Positions 18,387-26,218 of a DNA stretch of 64,000 nt are shown piece by piece. Under the pieces are notes generated by a model that saw only the letters and a program-made list of their open reading frames with translations, did not search any database and was not told the origin of the DNA. Position 1 is the first letter of the stretch; each line of letters opens with the position of its first letter. The DNA comes from Stenotrophomonas indicatrix (lineage in GTDB: Bacteria; Pseudomonadota; Gammaproteobacteria; Xanthomonadales; Xanthomonadaceae): NCBI GenBank assembly GCA_041545745.1, contig CP168152.1, forward strand, positions 3,036,001-3,100,000, read 5' to 3'. Both the position numbers and the translations under genes were made by a program.

Positions 18387-19592
18387 ATGACGTCCCCCAC
18401 CTCTGCTTCGCCATCGCTGCTGCACGGCCGCCTGCTGGCGTTCGCCGCGATCCTGCTGGCGGCGATCAACCTGCGTACTGCGGTCACCTCGATCACCCCG
18501 CTGCTGGACGTGCTGGGCCAGCAGTTCGGCTTCGGCACCACCATGACCGGCGTGCTGGGCATGCTGCCGACCGCGTCGTTCGCACTGTTCGGCGTCGCCA
18601 CCCCGGCGCTGGCACGACGCCTGGGCCTTGAGCGCACCACCCTGCTGGCAATGCTGATGGCTGCCGCCGGCCTGCTGCTGCGCTCCAGCGCCGGCAATGT
18701 CGGCACCCTGCTGCTGGGCTCGGTGATCGCACTGGCGGGCATGGGCATCGGCAACGTGGTGGTGCCGCCGTTGGTGAAGCGCTACTTCGCCAACAAGGTC
18801 GGCACCATGAGCACGCTGTACATCAGCGTGCTGCAGCTGGGCACGATGATGCCGGCGCTGTTGGCGGTGCCAGTGGCCAACGCCGCAGGCTGGCGGGTGT
18901 CGCTGGGCATGTGGGCGCTGCTGGCACTGGCTGCGACCCTGCCATGGATGCTGTTGGCGCGCAGTGCGCCCAAGCCCGTGCTGGACAGCAGCGATCCCAC
19001 CGCGCAGCCGCACGGCAAGGTCTGGCGTACGTCGTTGGGCTGGAGCATGACGCTGATGTTCGGCATGACCTCGTTGATGACCTATTCGATGTTCACCTGG
19101 CTGCCGCGCATCGTGGTCGAAGCCGGCGCCACGCCCGCCTTCGGCGGGGTGATGGTCGCGGTGTTTTCGGCACTGGGCCTGCTGCCATCGCTAGTGATCC
19201 CATCGCTCGCGGTGCGCCTGCAGAATCCCTTCCCGCTGGTGCTGATCGGCTTCTCCGCCTTCGTCATCGCCTTCGCCGGCCTGCTGTTCGCCCCGATGAA
19301 GGCGCCGTTGCTGTGGGCCTGCCTGCTGGGCGTGGGGCCATCCACCTTCCCGCTGGCGCTGACCCTGATCAATCTGCGCACGCGCACCCCCACGGGCTCT
19401 GCGGCCTTGTCCGGCTTCATGCAGGGCGTGGGCTACAGCTTCAGCTGCCTGGGCCCGTTCCTGGTCGGCTGGCTGCACACCGTCAGCGAGGGCTGGACCC
19501 TGCCCTTCGCCTTCCTGTTCGGCTGTGCAGTGCTGATGCTGTGCGCCTCGTGGGTGGCCTGCAAGCCGCGCAAGCTGGAAGACCTGTGGTGA
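18387..19592 (+). CDS. MFS transporter, CynX/NimT-like
   Basis: A 401-residue protein with about 12 membrane helices. The opening LAFAAILLAAINLRTAVTSI and the segment PLVKRYFANKVGTMSTLY are typical of the CynX/NimT branch of the major facilitator superfamily (cyanate and 2-nitroimidazole transporters). Substrate cannot be read from sequence. AAGGAG lies eight bases before the ATG at 18387. It stands alone between the tRNAs and pga, with a GC-rich hairpin (CGGCGGGC/GCCCGCCG) just after its stop. Confidence 0.85.
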   Translation: MTSPTSASPSLLHGRLLAFAAILLAAINLRTAVTSITPLLDVLGQQFGFGTTMTGVLGMLPTASFALFGVATPALARRLGLERTTLLAMLMAAAGLLLRSSAGNVGTLLLGSVIALAGMGIGNVVVPPLVKRYFANKVGTMSTLYISVLQLGTMMPALLAVPVANAAGWRVSLGMWALLALAATLPWMLLARSAPKPVLDSSDPTAQPHGKVWRTSLGWSMTLMFGMTSLMTYSMFTWLPRIVVEAGATPAFGGVMVAVFSALGLLPSLVIPSLAVRLQNPFPLVLIGFSAFVIAFAGLLFAPMKAPLLWACLLGVGPSTFPLALTLINLRTRTPTGSAALSGFMQGVGYSFSCLGPFLVGWLHTVSEGWTLPFAFLFGCAVLMLCASWVACKPRKLEDLW

Positions 19593-19687
19593 CCGGACCG
19601 GCGGGCTGACGCCCGCCGCCGTGAAGCTGGACCCGCACACCCCACTACCACGATCTACACACCGCCACCGCAGCGGGTGACGTAGCG

Positions 19688-19725
19688 TGTCCAAAGCTGA
19701 CCCGTTTCGTGTCCAGAACCGACCC
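19688..19725. repeat. Two short direct repeats resembling an IS21-type end
   Basis: TGTCCAAAGCTGACCC and TGTCCAGAACCGACCC lie 22 bases apart and match at 13 of 16 positions. Repeated short motifs starting with TG are typical of the multiple-repeat termini of IS21-family elements. No transposase gene or opposite end is present, so at best this is a remnant. Confidence 0.3.
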
Positions 19726-19908
19726 TGCAACGCGCCGCACACCGGGGGGACGGCGCCACGTTGCCGCTGGCTGGCATGGTCGCAGGCACCAAAGCACCTA
19801 GCCGGGAAGACCAGTTGCAGCAGGACTGGCCGGTCCTGCAAGGACTTTCCGTCAACCAGGTACGGATAGGAAGTTGGCGCATTGGCAACGCACCGGTTAT
19901 CGTTGGCA

Positions 19909-19924
19909 TGTGATGTGCGTCACA
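19909..19924 (+). promoter_or_regulatory. Perfect CRP/Clp-type binding site before pgaABCD
   Basis: TGTGATGTGCGTCACA matches the CRP consensus TGTGA-N6-TCACA at all ten key positions. Its centre is about 49 bases before the pgaA ATG. In xanthomonads this site class is bound by Clp, a CRP homologue that responds to cyclic di-GMP, so the site would tie PNAG production to that signal. Regulator identity is inferred. Confidence 0.75.
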
Positions 19925-19965
19925 CTTTTGACGAATCGTTCAGGTATGGATGCTTAGGGGGTCTC

Positions 19966-22005
19966 ATGGTTGTTCACCGTCCGCTGGCGCTGTGCGTCGG
20001 TCTGGCCTGCGCCACTCTGGCGTGCTGGGCCCACGCGGCCTCGCCGCCCACCGCGACCACGCGCGCCGACCGGCTCGCCGAAATCGGCCACTACCGTGAC
20101 CAGGCGCGCTGGGTCGATGCCCTGGCGGCGATCGAGCGGGCGCAGCTGCGCGAGCCCAACGACGACCTGCTGTACAAGCTGCAGGTACTGACCCTGGGTG
20201 ACATCGGCAATGCCCATCGCGCTTGGCGGCTCTATCAGGCCCGGCCCAACCTGTTCGACCAGGACCAGAAAGCGCGGCTGGAGGCCAACTATGTGGCCAA
20301 GCTGGTCAACTGGAGCTTGGCCTACGGCCAAACCGAAGACACCCGGCTGGACGAGGCCGAGGCTTCGCTGGCGGAAATGGAGCGGTACGTCGAGCGCGAT
20401 GGCACAACACAGGCGCAGGCGCCGCTGCGGATCCGCATGGACCGGCTGATCCTGCTCAACCGTTTGGCCCGCCATGCGCAGGTGCGCGACGAGGCCCGGG
20501 CGCTGCAGCGCGAAGGCCAGGCCTTGCCCGATTACGTACTGCCGGCGGTCGGCGACTCGCTGATGGCCACCCAGAACCCGGAAGAGGCCATCCCATTGCT
20601 GGAGGCCGCCGCAAAGAACGATCCCTCGCGCTTCGAGTCACGCTCGGAGCTGGCCTATGCCTATCTGGAAACCGAGCAGGCGGAGAAGGCGGTGGGCTAC
20701 CTGCAGGCCTGGCAGAAGGACGAACCGGCCTGGCGCTGGGGCGGCGGCAAGACCCCGTTCGAGAACTGGGCGCGTTACGAGGCCGACCTGAACCTGGCGA
20801 TGGTGCGGGCCTACAGCGGCGACCTACCCACGGCCCAGCGCGAACTGGAAGCGCTGGTCGACGTCGGCCCGGGTAATGGCAGCCTGCAGACTTCGCTGGG
20901 CAGTGTCTACCAGATGCGCGGCTGGCCACGGCGCGCCCTGGAACGCCACCAGATGGCCTACACCCTGGACCCGCGTGACATCGCGCCGCGCCTGGGCATG
21001 TACGAATCATACGTGCAGCTGCAACGCGACGACCTGGCGCGACCGCTGCATGACGACCTGCTGGCCCGCTATCCAAGCCAGCCGGCAGTGCAGCGCATGG
21101 ACCGCGACTGGCGCGCCCATCGCGGCTGGCAGCTGTTGGCCAAGGTCGAGGGCGGCCGCAGTTCCGGCGGTGGTGGCACCTCGCCGCTGGGCAACGACGA
21201 CCTGCACTACGGCATGGAAGTCGCCTCGCCGGTGCTCAACGACCGCTGGCGCCTGTTCGCCTTCGCCGACCGCCGTTCGGTTACTTTCCAGGATCAGGAT
21301 ATCGATCCGCTGTGGATCGGTGCCGGCGTGCGCTACCGCTTCGACCGCCTCGATGCCGAGGCGGCGGTGATGCGCCCCAACGACAGCATCGGCGATACCG
21401 GCCTGCGCGGCGGCTTCGGCTGGCAGTTCAACGACCGCTGGCATGCCGGCGTAACGGCCGCCCGCAATGACCCCGAAGCCTCGATGCAGGCACGCGTGGC
21501 CGGCATCACCGCCGACAGCATTGCGGTTGCAGTGGACTACACCCGCAACGAACGTACCCACTGGAGTTTCGGCGGCAGCCAGTTCCGTTACGACGATGGC
21601 AATCGCCGCGATACGCTGAACAGTGCGATCGAACAGCGGTTGTTGACCCGCCCCCGCCTGTTGATCGATGGCCTGGGCAGTGTCTACACCAGCCGTGGCA
21701 GCCGCGACGACGCACCGTACTTCAACCCTTCGCGGGACCGCTCGGTGGAAGTGGGCCTGCGCATCGACCAGCAGCTGTGGCGCCATTACGAGCGCCACTT
21801 CCGCCATCGCCTGACGGTGTCCGTCGGCAACTACTGGCAGGAGGGCTTTGGCAGTTCAATCATTCCGACCGTGGCCTACCGCCACGAATGGCAGTTCGAT
21901 CAAGGGCGGATCCTCGAGTACGGCGTGAGTTGGTCGCGGCCGGTCTACGACGGCCAACGTGAACGACATATCGGCTTCGATGCCGCGCTGCGCTGGGGAG
22001 AATGA
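19966..22005 (+). CDS. pgaA: Poly-beta-1,6-GlcNAc export porin PgaA
   Basis: A 679-residue outer-membrane protein: signal peptide (cleavage near AHAA), a periplasmic helical TPR superhelix (about 40-390), and a C-terminal beta-barrel (about 400-679) ending in aromatic-rich strands (IGFDAALRWGE). It is shorter than E. coli PgaA (807). It exports partly deacetylated PNAG. The start at 19966 was chosen for the signal peptide; longer in-frame upstream codons would cover the CRP/Clp box. One base separates it from pgaB. Confidence 0.93.
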   Translation: MVVHRPLALCVGLACATLACWAHAASPPTATTRADRLAEIGHYRDQARWVDALAAIERAQLREPNDDLLYKLQVLTLGDIGNAHRAWRLYQARPNLFDQDQKARLEANYVAKLVNWSLAYGQTEDTRLDEAEASLAEMERYVERDGTTQAQAPLRIRMDRLILLNRLARHAQVRDEARALQREGQALPDYVLPAVGDSLMATQNPEEAIPLLEAAAKNDPSRFESRSELAYAYLETEQAEKAVGYLQAWQKDEPAWRWGGGKTPFENWARYEADLNLAMVRAYSGDLPTAQRELEALVDVGPGNGSLQTSLGSVYQMRGWPRRALERHQMAYTLDPRDIAPRLGMYESYVQLQRDDLARPLHDDLLARYPSQPAVQRMDRDWRAHRGWQLLAKVEGGRSSGGGGTSPLGNDDLHYGMEVASPVLNDRWRLFAFADRRSVTFQDQDIDPLWIGAGVRYRFDRLDAEAAVMRPNDSIGDTGLRGGFGWQFNDRWHAGVTAARNDPEASMQARVAGITADSIAVAVDYTRNERTHWSFGGSQFRYDDGNRRDTLNSAIEQRLLTRPRLLIDGLGSVYTSRGSRDDAPYFNPSRDRSVEVGLRIDQQLWRHYERHFRHRLTVSVGNYWQEGFGSSIIPTVAYRHEWQFDQGRILEYGVSWSRPVYDGQRERHIGFDAALRWGE

Positions 22006-22006
22006 G

Positions 22007-23914
22007 ATGGAACGGATGCTTCGCAACCTGACGACCGTACTGCTGCTGGCGCTGCTGGCCCTGGCCCTGCCCGCCGCGGCCCAACGCGCCAGTTCGGCTG
22101 CGGAACTGGACGCAGCCGACAACGGCCTGCTGGTCCTCAGCTACCACGACGTGCGCGATGATGTGCTCGAGAAATCCGATGCCGACGCCTACGCGGTCAG
22201 CACGCAGAACTTTGCCGCGCACCTGGACTGGCTGTCCGCCCATGGCTATCACCCGGTGTCGCTGTCGCAGCTGGTCAAGGCTTCGCGTGGTGAAGCGAAG
22301 CTGCCCCCGCGGCCGGTGCTGCTGACCTTCGACGACGGCCTGCGCAGCGTGTACAGCCGTGTGTATCCGTTGCTGCGTGCGTACAACTATCCGGCGCTGG
22401 TGGCGGTGATCACCGACTACGTGGACATGGCACCAGGCCGCACCATCGACTACGGCTACCGTCCCTTCGGCCACGATGATTTCCTGACCTGGGACCAGCT
22501 GCGCGAGATGCAGGCCAGCGGCCTGATCGAACTGGCCAGCCATACCGACAACCTGCACCACGGCGTGCAGTCCAACCCGCAGGGCAACCAGACTCCGGCT
22601 GTGATCACCCGCATCTACGACCCCAAGGCGCGGCGCTATGAAAGCGCGCAGGAGTATGAGAAGCGTCTGCGCGATGATCTCGGCCGCAGCGTGCAGCGCA
22701 TCGAGAAGGAACTGGGTGTGCGCCCGAAAGCGATCGTCTGGCCCTATGCCGCCTACAACCAGTTGAGCAACGACATCGCCGAGCAACTGGGCATGCCGGT
22801 GTCCTTCGACCTGGAAGGACGCAGCACGCCGGTGACCGCCGACCTGCATGGCCTGGCACGCCTGCTGGTGACCAGCAATCCGAACATCACTTCGCTGGCC
22901 TTCGAGCTGCGTCGCAACGTCAATCTGGACGGCACCCGTGCACTGCAGATCGATATGGACTCGGTCTACGACAGCGACCCGGCCCAGCAGGCGCGCAACC
23001 TGGATGCACTGATCGAGCGGGTGAAGCGGATCGGCCCGACCCATGTCTACCTGCAGGCCTTCGCCGATCCTGACGGCAACAACACCGCCGATGCCCTGTA
23101 CTTCCCGAACCGCCACCTGCCGATGCGCGCGGACCTGTTCAACCGCGTCGCCTGGCAGCTGAAAACCCGTGCCGGGGTGAAGGTCTACGCGTGGCTGCCG
23201 GTGCTGGGCTATGAACTGCCCGATGCTGCGCAGCGTGCGGCGCTGGGCATCCAGAGCCCGGAACGCGATGGCATGTACCGCCTGGATTTCACCAAGCCAC
23301 AGGCACGGCAGATCATCAAGGACATCTACGAAGACCTGGCAATCAATTCGTACTTCGAAGGCCTGCTGTTCCATGATGACGGCTACGTACGCGATACCGA
23401 ACTGGCGCAGCTGCCACAGGAAGGCAGCGATGGCGGCCGCACCCAGGCGCTGATCGATTTCACCCTCGAACTGCGTGACAGCGCACAACGCTGGCGTCCC
23501 AAGCTGGGCACCGTGCGCAACCTGTACGCGCAGCCGGTACTGGAGCCGCAGAGTGCGGCATGGTTCGCCCAGCGCCTGGACCTGTTCAACCAGGCCTACG
23601 ACCGTACCGCACTGATGGCGATGCCGTGGATGGAAGGCAGCCGCCGTCCCCAGCGCTGGATGGACCGCCTGGTGGTGGCAGTGCGCGAGCACGACCCGGA
23701 CCTGAAGCACACGATGTTCGAGCTGCAGACCGTGGACTGGCGCACGCAGACGCCGATCAGTGGCGAACAGCTGCGCGCGCAGATCCGCCGCCTGCAGGCG
23801 CAGGGCGTGCGTCATTTCGCGTGGTACCCGGACGATTTCATCGCCGACAAGCCGTCGACCCAGGATGCACGCGCGGCGATGTCCGCGCGCAACTTCCCGT
23901 ATCCGGAGAAGTGA
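22007..23914 (+). CDS. pgaB: PNAG N-deacetylase PgaB
   Basis: A 635-residue two-domain enzyme. The N-terminal NodB-type deacetylase carries LVLSYHDVRDD and LTFDDGLRSVYSRVYP (metal-binding Asp-Asp) and the later SHTDNLHHG. The C-terminal glycoside hydrolase-like domain (about 290-635) includes YLQAFADPDG and LLFHDDGYVRD. It removes acetyl groups during export. Unlike E. coli PgaB, the N-terminus is a plain signal peptide (LPAAAQRASS) without a lipobox cysteine, so the protein is probably soluble or barrel-associated. Confidence 0.94.
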   Translation: MERMLRNLTTVLLLALLALALPAAAQRASSAAELDAADNGLLVLSYHDVRDDVLEKSDADAYAVSTQNFAAHLDWLSAHGYHPVSLSQLVKASRGEAKLPPRPVLLTFDDGLRSVYSRVYPLLRAYNYPALVAVITDYVDMAPGRTIDYGYRPFGHDDFLTWDQLREMQASGLIELASHTDNLHHGVQSNPQGNQTPAVITRIYDPKARRYESAQEYEKRLRDDLGRSVQRIEKELGVRPKAIVWPYAAYNQLSNDIAEQLGMPVSFDLEGRSTPVTADLHGLARLLVTSNPNITSLAFELRRNVNLDGTRALQIDMDSVYDSDPAQQARNLDALIERVKRIGPTHVYLQAFADPDGNNTADALYFPNRHLPMRADLFNRVAWQLKTRAGVKVYAWLPVLGYELPDAAQRAALGIQSPERDGMYRLDFTKPQARQIIKDIYEDLAINSYFEGLLFHDDGYVRDTELAQLPQEGSDGGRTQALIDFTLELRDSAQRWRPKLGTVRNLYAQPVLEPQSAAWFAQRLDLFNQAYDRTALMAMPWMEGSRRPQRWMDRLVVAVREHDPDLKHTMFELQTVDWRTQTPISGEQLRAQIRRLQAQGVRHFAWYPDDFIADKPSTQDARAAMSARNFPYPEK

Positions 23915-23915
23915 C

Positions 23916-25169
23916 GTGGACATGAATCCGTGGCTCAACGCCATGTTCCAGTTCGCCTTCTTCTACCCCATGGTGATGGCGTTCTTCTGGATGTCCGGCG
24001 GCCTGTACTACTTCTTCCGCCGTGAGCGGAAGTCGCGGCCGCGCAACGACCCACCCCCGATGGCGGAGTATCCGTTCGCCAGCCTGCTGATCCCGTGCCA
24101 CAACGAATCGGCGAACCTGGACGACACCCTCGGTGCGGCACTGGCCCAGCGCTACCCGGACTTTGAGGTGATCGCCATCAACGATGGCAGCACCGACGAC
24201 ACCGGCACCCGCCTGGACGCGCTTGCAGCGCTTCATCCGCGCCTGCGCGTGGTCCATCTGGACCGCAACCTGGGCAAGGCCAACGCGTTGCGCATGGGCG
24301 CGCTGGCCGCGAGATCGGAATACCTGGTGTGTATCGACGGCGATGCCATGCTGGAAGAGTTCGCCATGCACTGGATGGTCTGGCACCTGACCAGCGGCAC
24401 GCGCGTGGGTGCGGTGACCGGCAACCCGCGCATCCGCAACCGCTCCACCCTGCTTGGCCGCCTGCAGGTGGCAGAGTTCTCCTCGATCATCGGCATGATC
24501 AAGCGCGCCCAACGCGTGTATGGCCGCATCTTCACCGTGTCCGGCGTCATCGCCGCGTTCCGTCGCACCGCCCTGCACCGCATCGGCTACTGGGCCGACG
24601 ACATGGTTACCGAGGACATCGACATCAGCTGGCGGCTGCAGCTGGATCATTGGGACATCCGCTACGAGCCCAACGCGCTGTGCTTCATCCTGATGCCGGA
24701 AACCCTGAAAGGGCTGTGGCGGCAGCGCCTGCGCTGGGCACAGGGCGGCGTGGAAGTACTTCTGCGCCACGGTGCTTCGTTGTTCAGCTGGCGCAAGCGG
24801 CGGATGTGGGGCGTGCTGCTGGAATACATCCTCAGCGTGCTGTGGGCCTACACCATGCTGGTGATCATCCTGCTGTGGGCAGTGGGCAAGTTCATCCCGA
24901 TGCCGCCGTCGCTGTACATCGATACGTTGCTGCCGCAATGGCATGGCGTGATCCTGGCCCTGGTCTGCCTGCTGCAGTTCGCCAGCAGCCTGATCATCGA
25001 CAGGCGTTACGAAACGCATATCGGCCGCAACTATTTCTGGGTCATCTGGTACCCGATGGCGTACTGGTTGATCAGCCTGTTCACCACGCTGGTGGCGCTG
25101 CCCAAGACTCTGCTCAGGCGGCGTGGCAAGCGTGCCACCTGGGTTAGCCCAGACAGGGGTATCCGATGA
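23916..25169 (+). CDS. pgaC: PNAG synthase, family 2 glycosyltransferase PgaC
   Basis: A 417-residue membrane glycosyltransferase: N-terminal helix pair, GT2 catalytic domain with AINDGSTDDT, CIDGDAMLE (DxD-like), MVTEDIDISWRLQ (TED) and the QRLRWAQGG motif (QxxRW), then C-terminal helices. It polymerises UDP-GlcNAc and is activated with PgaD by cyclic di-GMP. The GTG at 23916 sits seven bases after GGAG; an ATG two codons later is the alternative start. Stop overlaps pgaD by ATGA. Confidence 0.94.
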   Translation: MDMNPWLNAMFQFAFFYPMVMAFFWMSGGLYYFFRRERKSRPRNDPPPMAEYPFASLLIPCHNESANLDDTLGAALAQRYPDFEVIAINDGSTDDTGTRLDALAALHPRLRVVHLDRNLGKANALRMGALAARSEYLVCIDGDAMLEEFAMHWMVWHLTSGTRVGAVTGNPRIRNRSTLLGRLQVAEFSSIIGMIKRAQRVYGRIFTVSGVIAAFRRTALHRIGYWADDMVTEDIDISWRLQLDHWDIRYEPNALCFILMPETLKGLWRQRLRWAQGGVEVLLRHGASLFSWRKRRMWGVLLEYILSVLWAYTMLVIILLWAVGKFIPMPPSLYIDTLLPQWHGVILALVCLLQFASSLIIDRRYETHIGRNYFWVIWYPMAYWLISLFTTLVALPKTLLRRRGKRATWVSPDRGIR

Positions 25170-25657
25170 ACGCACAACGCCAGACGGCAGCCAGGACACC
25201 GTCCAATCGCTTCGACTCGCGCCTGATCCAGAAACCGCGCAAGCAACCCCGCCTGCAACGCACCGCCTGGGGGTTTGTGACCCTGGCGTTCTGGGGGTTC
25301 TACTTCTATCTGTGGGCGCCACTGGTCACGCTGGTGTCCTGGTTGCTTGGTGGGCAGCTGGCGTGGTTGCAACTGTACGAGCGCAAGCAGCATCTCGACC
25401 CGTTCGTGATCATCGCCCTGCCGGTGATCCTGGCCGGCTGCGCGCTGCTGCTGATCGCCTGGGCCGAGTACAACCGCTACCGCTTCGCCGGCAAGGAACG
25501 GCGCGGCCCGCACGAGGACGCAAGTCGTGCGGAGATCGCCCATTCGCTGGGCGCCAGCGATCAGCTTGCCGAACAGATGTTCAATGCAAAGGCCATCACC
25601 CTGCACATGGATGAGCATGCGCGGCCGCTGGGCATGACTGCGCAGCTGTTGAGATAA
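25166..25657 (+). CDS. pgaD: PNAG synthesis accessory protein PgaD
   Basis: A 163-residue protein with two membrane helices (about 34-62 and 85-108) and a polar C-terminal domain, which is the PgaD layout. The small basic segment after helix 2 (EYNRYRFAGKERR) matches the PgaD region involved in cyclic di-GMP binding with PgaC. PgaD family sequences are poorly conserved, so the call rests also on its place as fourth gene of pgaABCD. Confidence 0.9.
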   Translation: MNAQRQTAARTPSNRFDSRLIQKPRKQPRLQRTAWGFVTLAFWGFYFYLWAPLVTLVSWLLGGQLAWLQLYERKQHLDPFVIIALPVILAGCALLLIAWAEYNRYRFAGKERRGPHEDASRAEIAHSLGASDQLAEQMFNAKAITLHMDEHARPLGMTAQLLR

Positions 25658-25750
25658 CGTGGGTTCGGCCGGGCGGCGCCCGGCACCTGCAGAGGCAACG
25701 GCAACGGCCGACGCAACAGCAACGGCAAAAGCTGGGTTCCGTGGGATGGC

Positions 25751-25846
25751 GGGGCGGTGTCGGATTGCGGGGACGCCGCAAGTACGTCCTTGTAGGCTTG
25801 GCCGCGGCATCCATGCCGCGGACACCCCGCAATCCGACACCGCCCC
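25751..25846 (-). repeat. 52-nt-core hairpin element, copy 1
   Basis: A perfect 22-bp stem (25751-25772 with 25825-25846, GGGGCGGTGTCGGATTGCGGGG) encloses exactly 52 bases. Read on the minus strand the core has a GCGGCATGGATGCCGC palindrome followed by CCAAGCCTACAAGGACGTAC and ends TTGCGGCGT. The same core, with different stems, occurs at 26035-26136 and 41448-41553. Confidence 0.8.
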
Positions 25847-25871
25847 ACCTCTGACAGATTTCCGCAATCTG

Positions 25872-25985
25872 GTAGATCCACGCCATGCGTGGATGAATTT
25901 CCATCGGAATCGAATATTTCGATAATTCATCGAAGATCATCCACGCATGGCGTGGATCTACGTGTCGACCAAGGTCGACACCTAC
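25872..25985. repeat. SMAG repeat cluster (three units)
   Basis: GTAG-headed units of the ATCCACGCCATGCGTGGAT subtype at 25872 (forward) and ending with CTAC at 25961 (inverted), plus a third GTCGACCAAGGTCGAC palindrome ending with CTAC at 25985. They occupy the centre of the large inverted repeat. Confidence 0.8.
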
Positions 25986-26034
25986 CAACAGCAGCACAGA
26001 ATGCCGTTCCGACAGCTCGCGGAAATCTGTCGAA

Positions 26035-26136
26035 GGCGGGGTGGGTCCGGTTGCGGGGGTGTAAGCGCCATGGATGGCGCGCCCAAGCCTACAGGGACGT
26101 ACTTGCGGCGTCCCCCGCAACCGGACCCACCCCGCC
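26035..26136 (+). repeat. 52-nt-core hairpin element, copy 2
   Basis: A perfect 25-bp stem (26035-26059 with 26112-26136) encloses exactly 52 bases. The core has GCGCCATGGATGGCGC followed by CCAAGCCTACAGGGACGTAC and ends TTGCGGCGT. Its stem is related to that of copy 1 but differs at several positions, each matched on the opposite arm. Confidence 0.8.
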
Positions 26137-26218
26137 ATCCCACAGGAACCCGGCTTTTGCCGTTGCTTCGGCCGTTGCCGTTGCCTCTGCGGGTGCCGGG
26201 CGCAGCCCGGCCGTGAAC

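Larger units (their letters stand above)
19593..19965. other. Intergenic region with regulatory site and possible insertion-sequence end
   Basis: No convincing gene lies in these 373 bases. It holds a GC-rich hairpin after the MFS gene (19600-19619), a pair of 16-base direct repeats that resemble an insertion-sequence end (19688-19725), and the CRP/Clp-type box before pgaA (19909-19924). The remainder shows no structure I recognise. Confidence 0.6.
25662..26216. repeat. 555-base inverted pair of composite repeat units
   Basis: The stretch between pgaD and proA is not coding. A unit of about 200 bases at 25662-25866 recurs in inverse orientation at 26018-26216. Outer arms share runs such as GCAACGGCAACGGCCGA and GTGGGATGGCGGGG; each unit contains a stem with the 52-base core described separately. 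The centre (25867-26017) holds three SMAG units. Outer-arm identity is roughly 85 percent by eye. Confidence 0.85.

Noticed and set aside
21860..23944. A 694-codon antisense frame opposite pgaB
   Set aside because: Composition is His/Gln/Val/Arg-rich antisense noise; pgaB on the plus strand has clear catalytic motifs.
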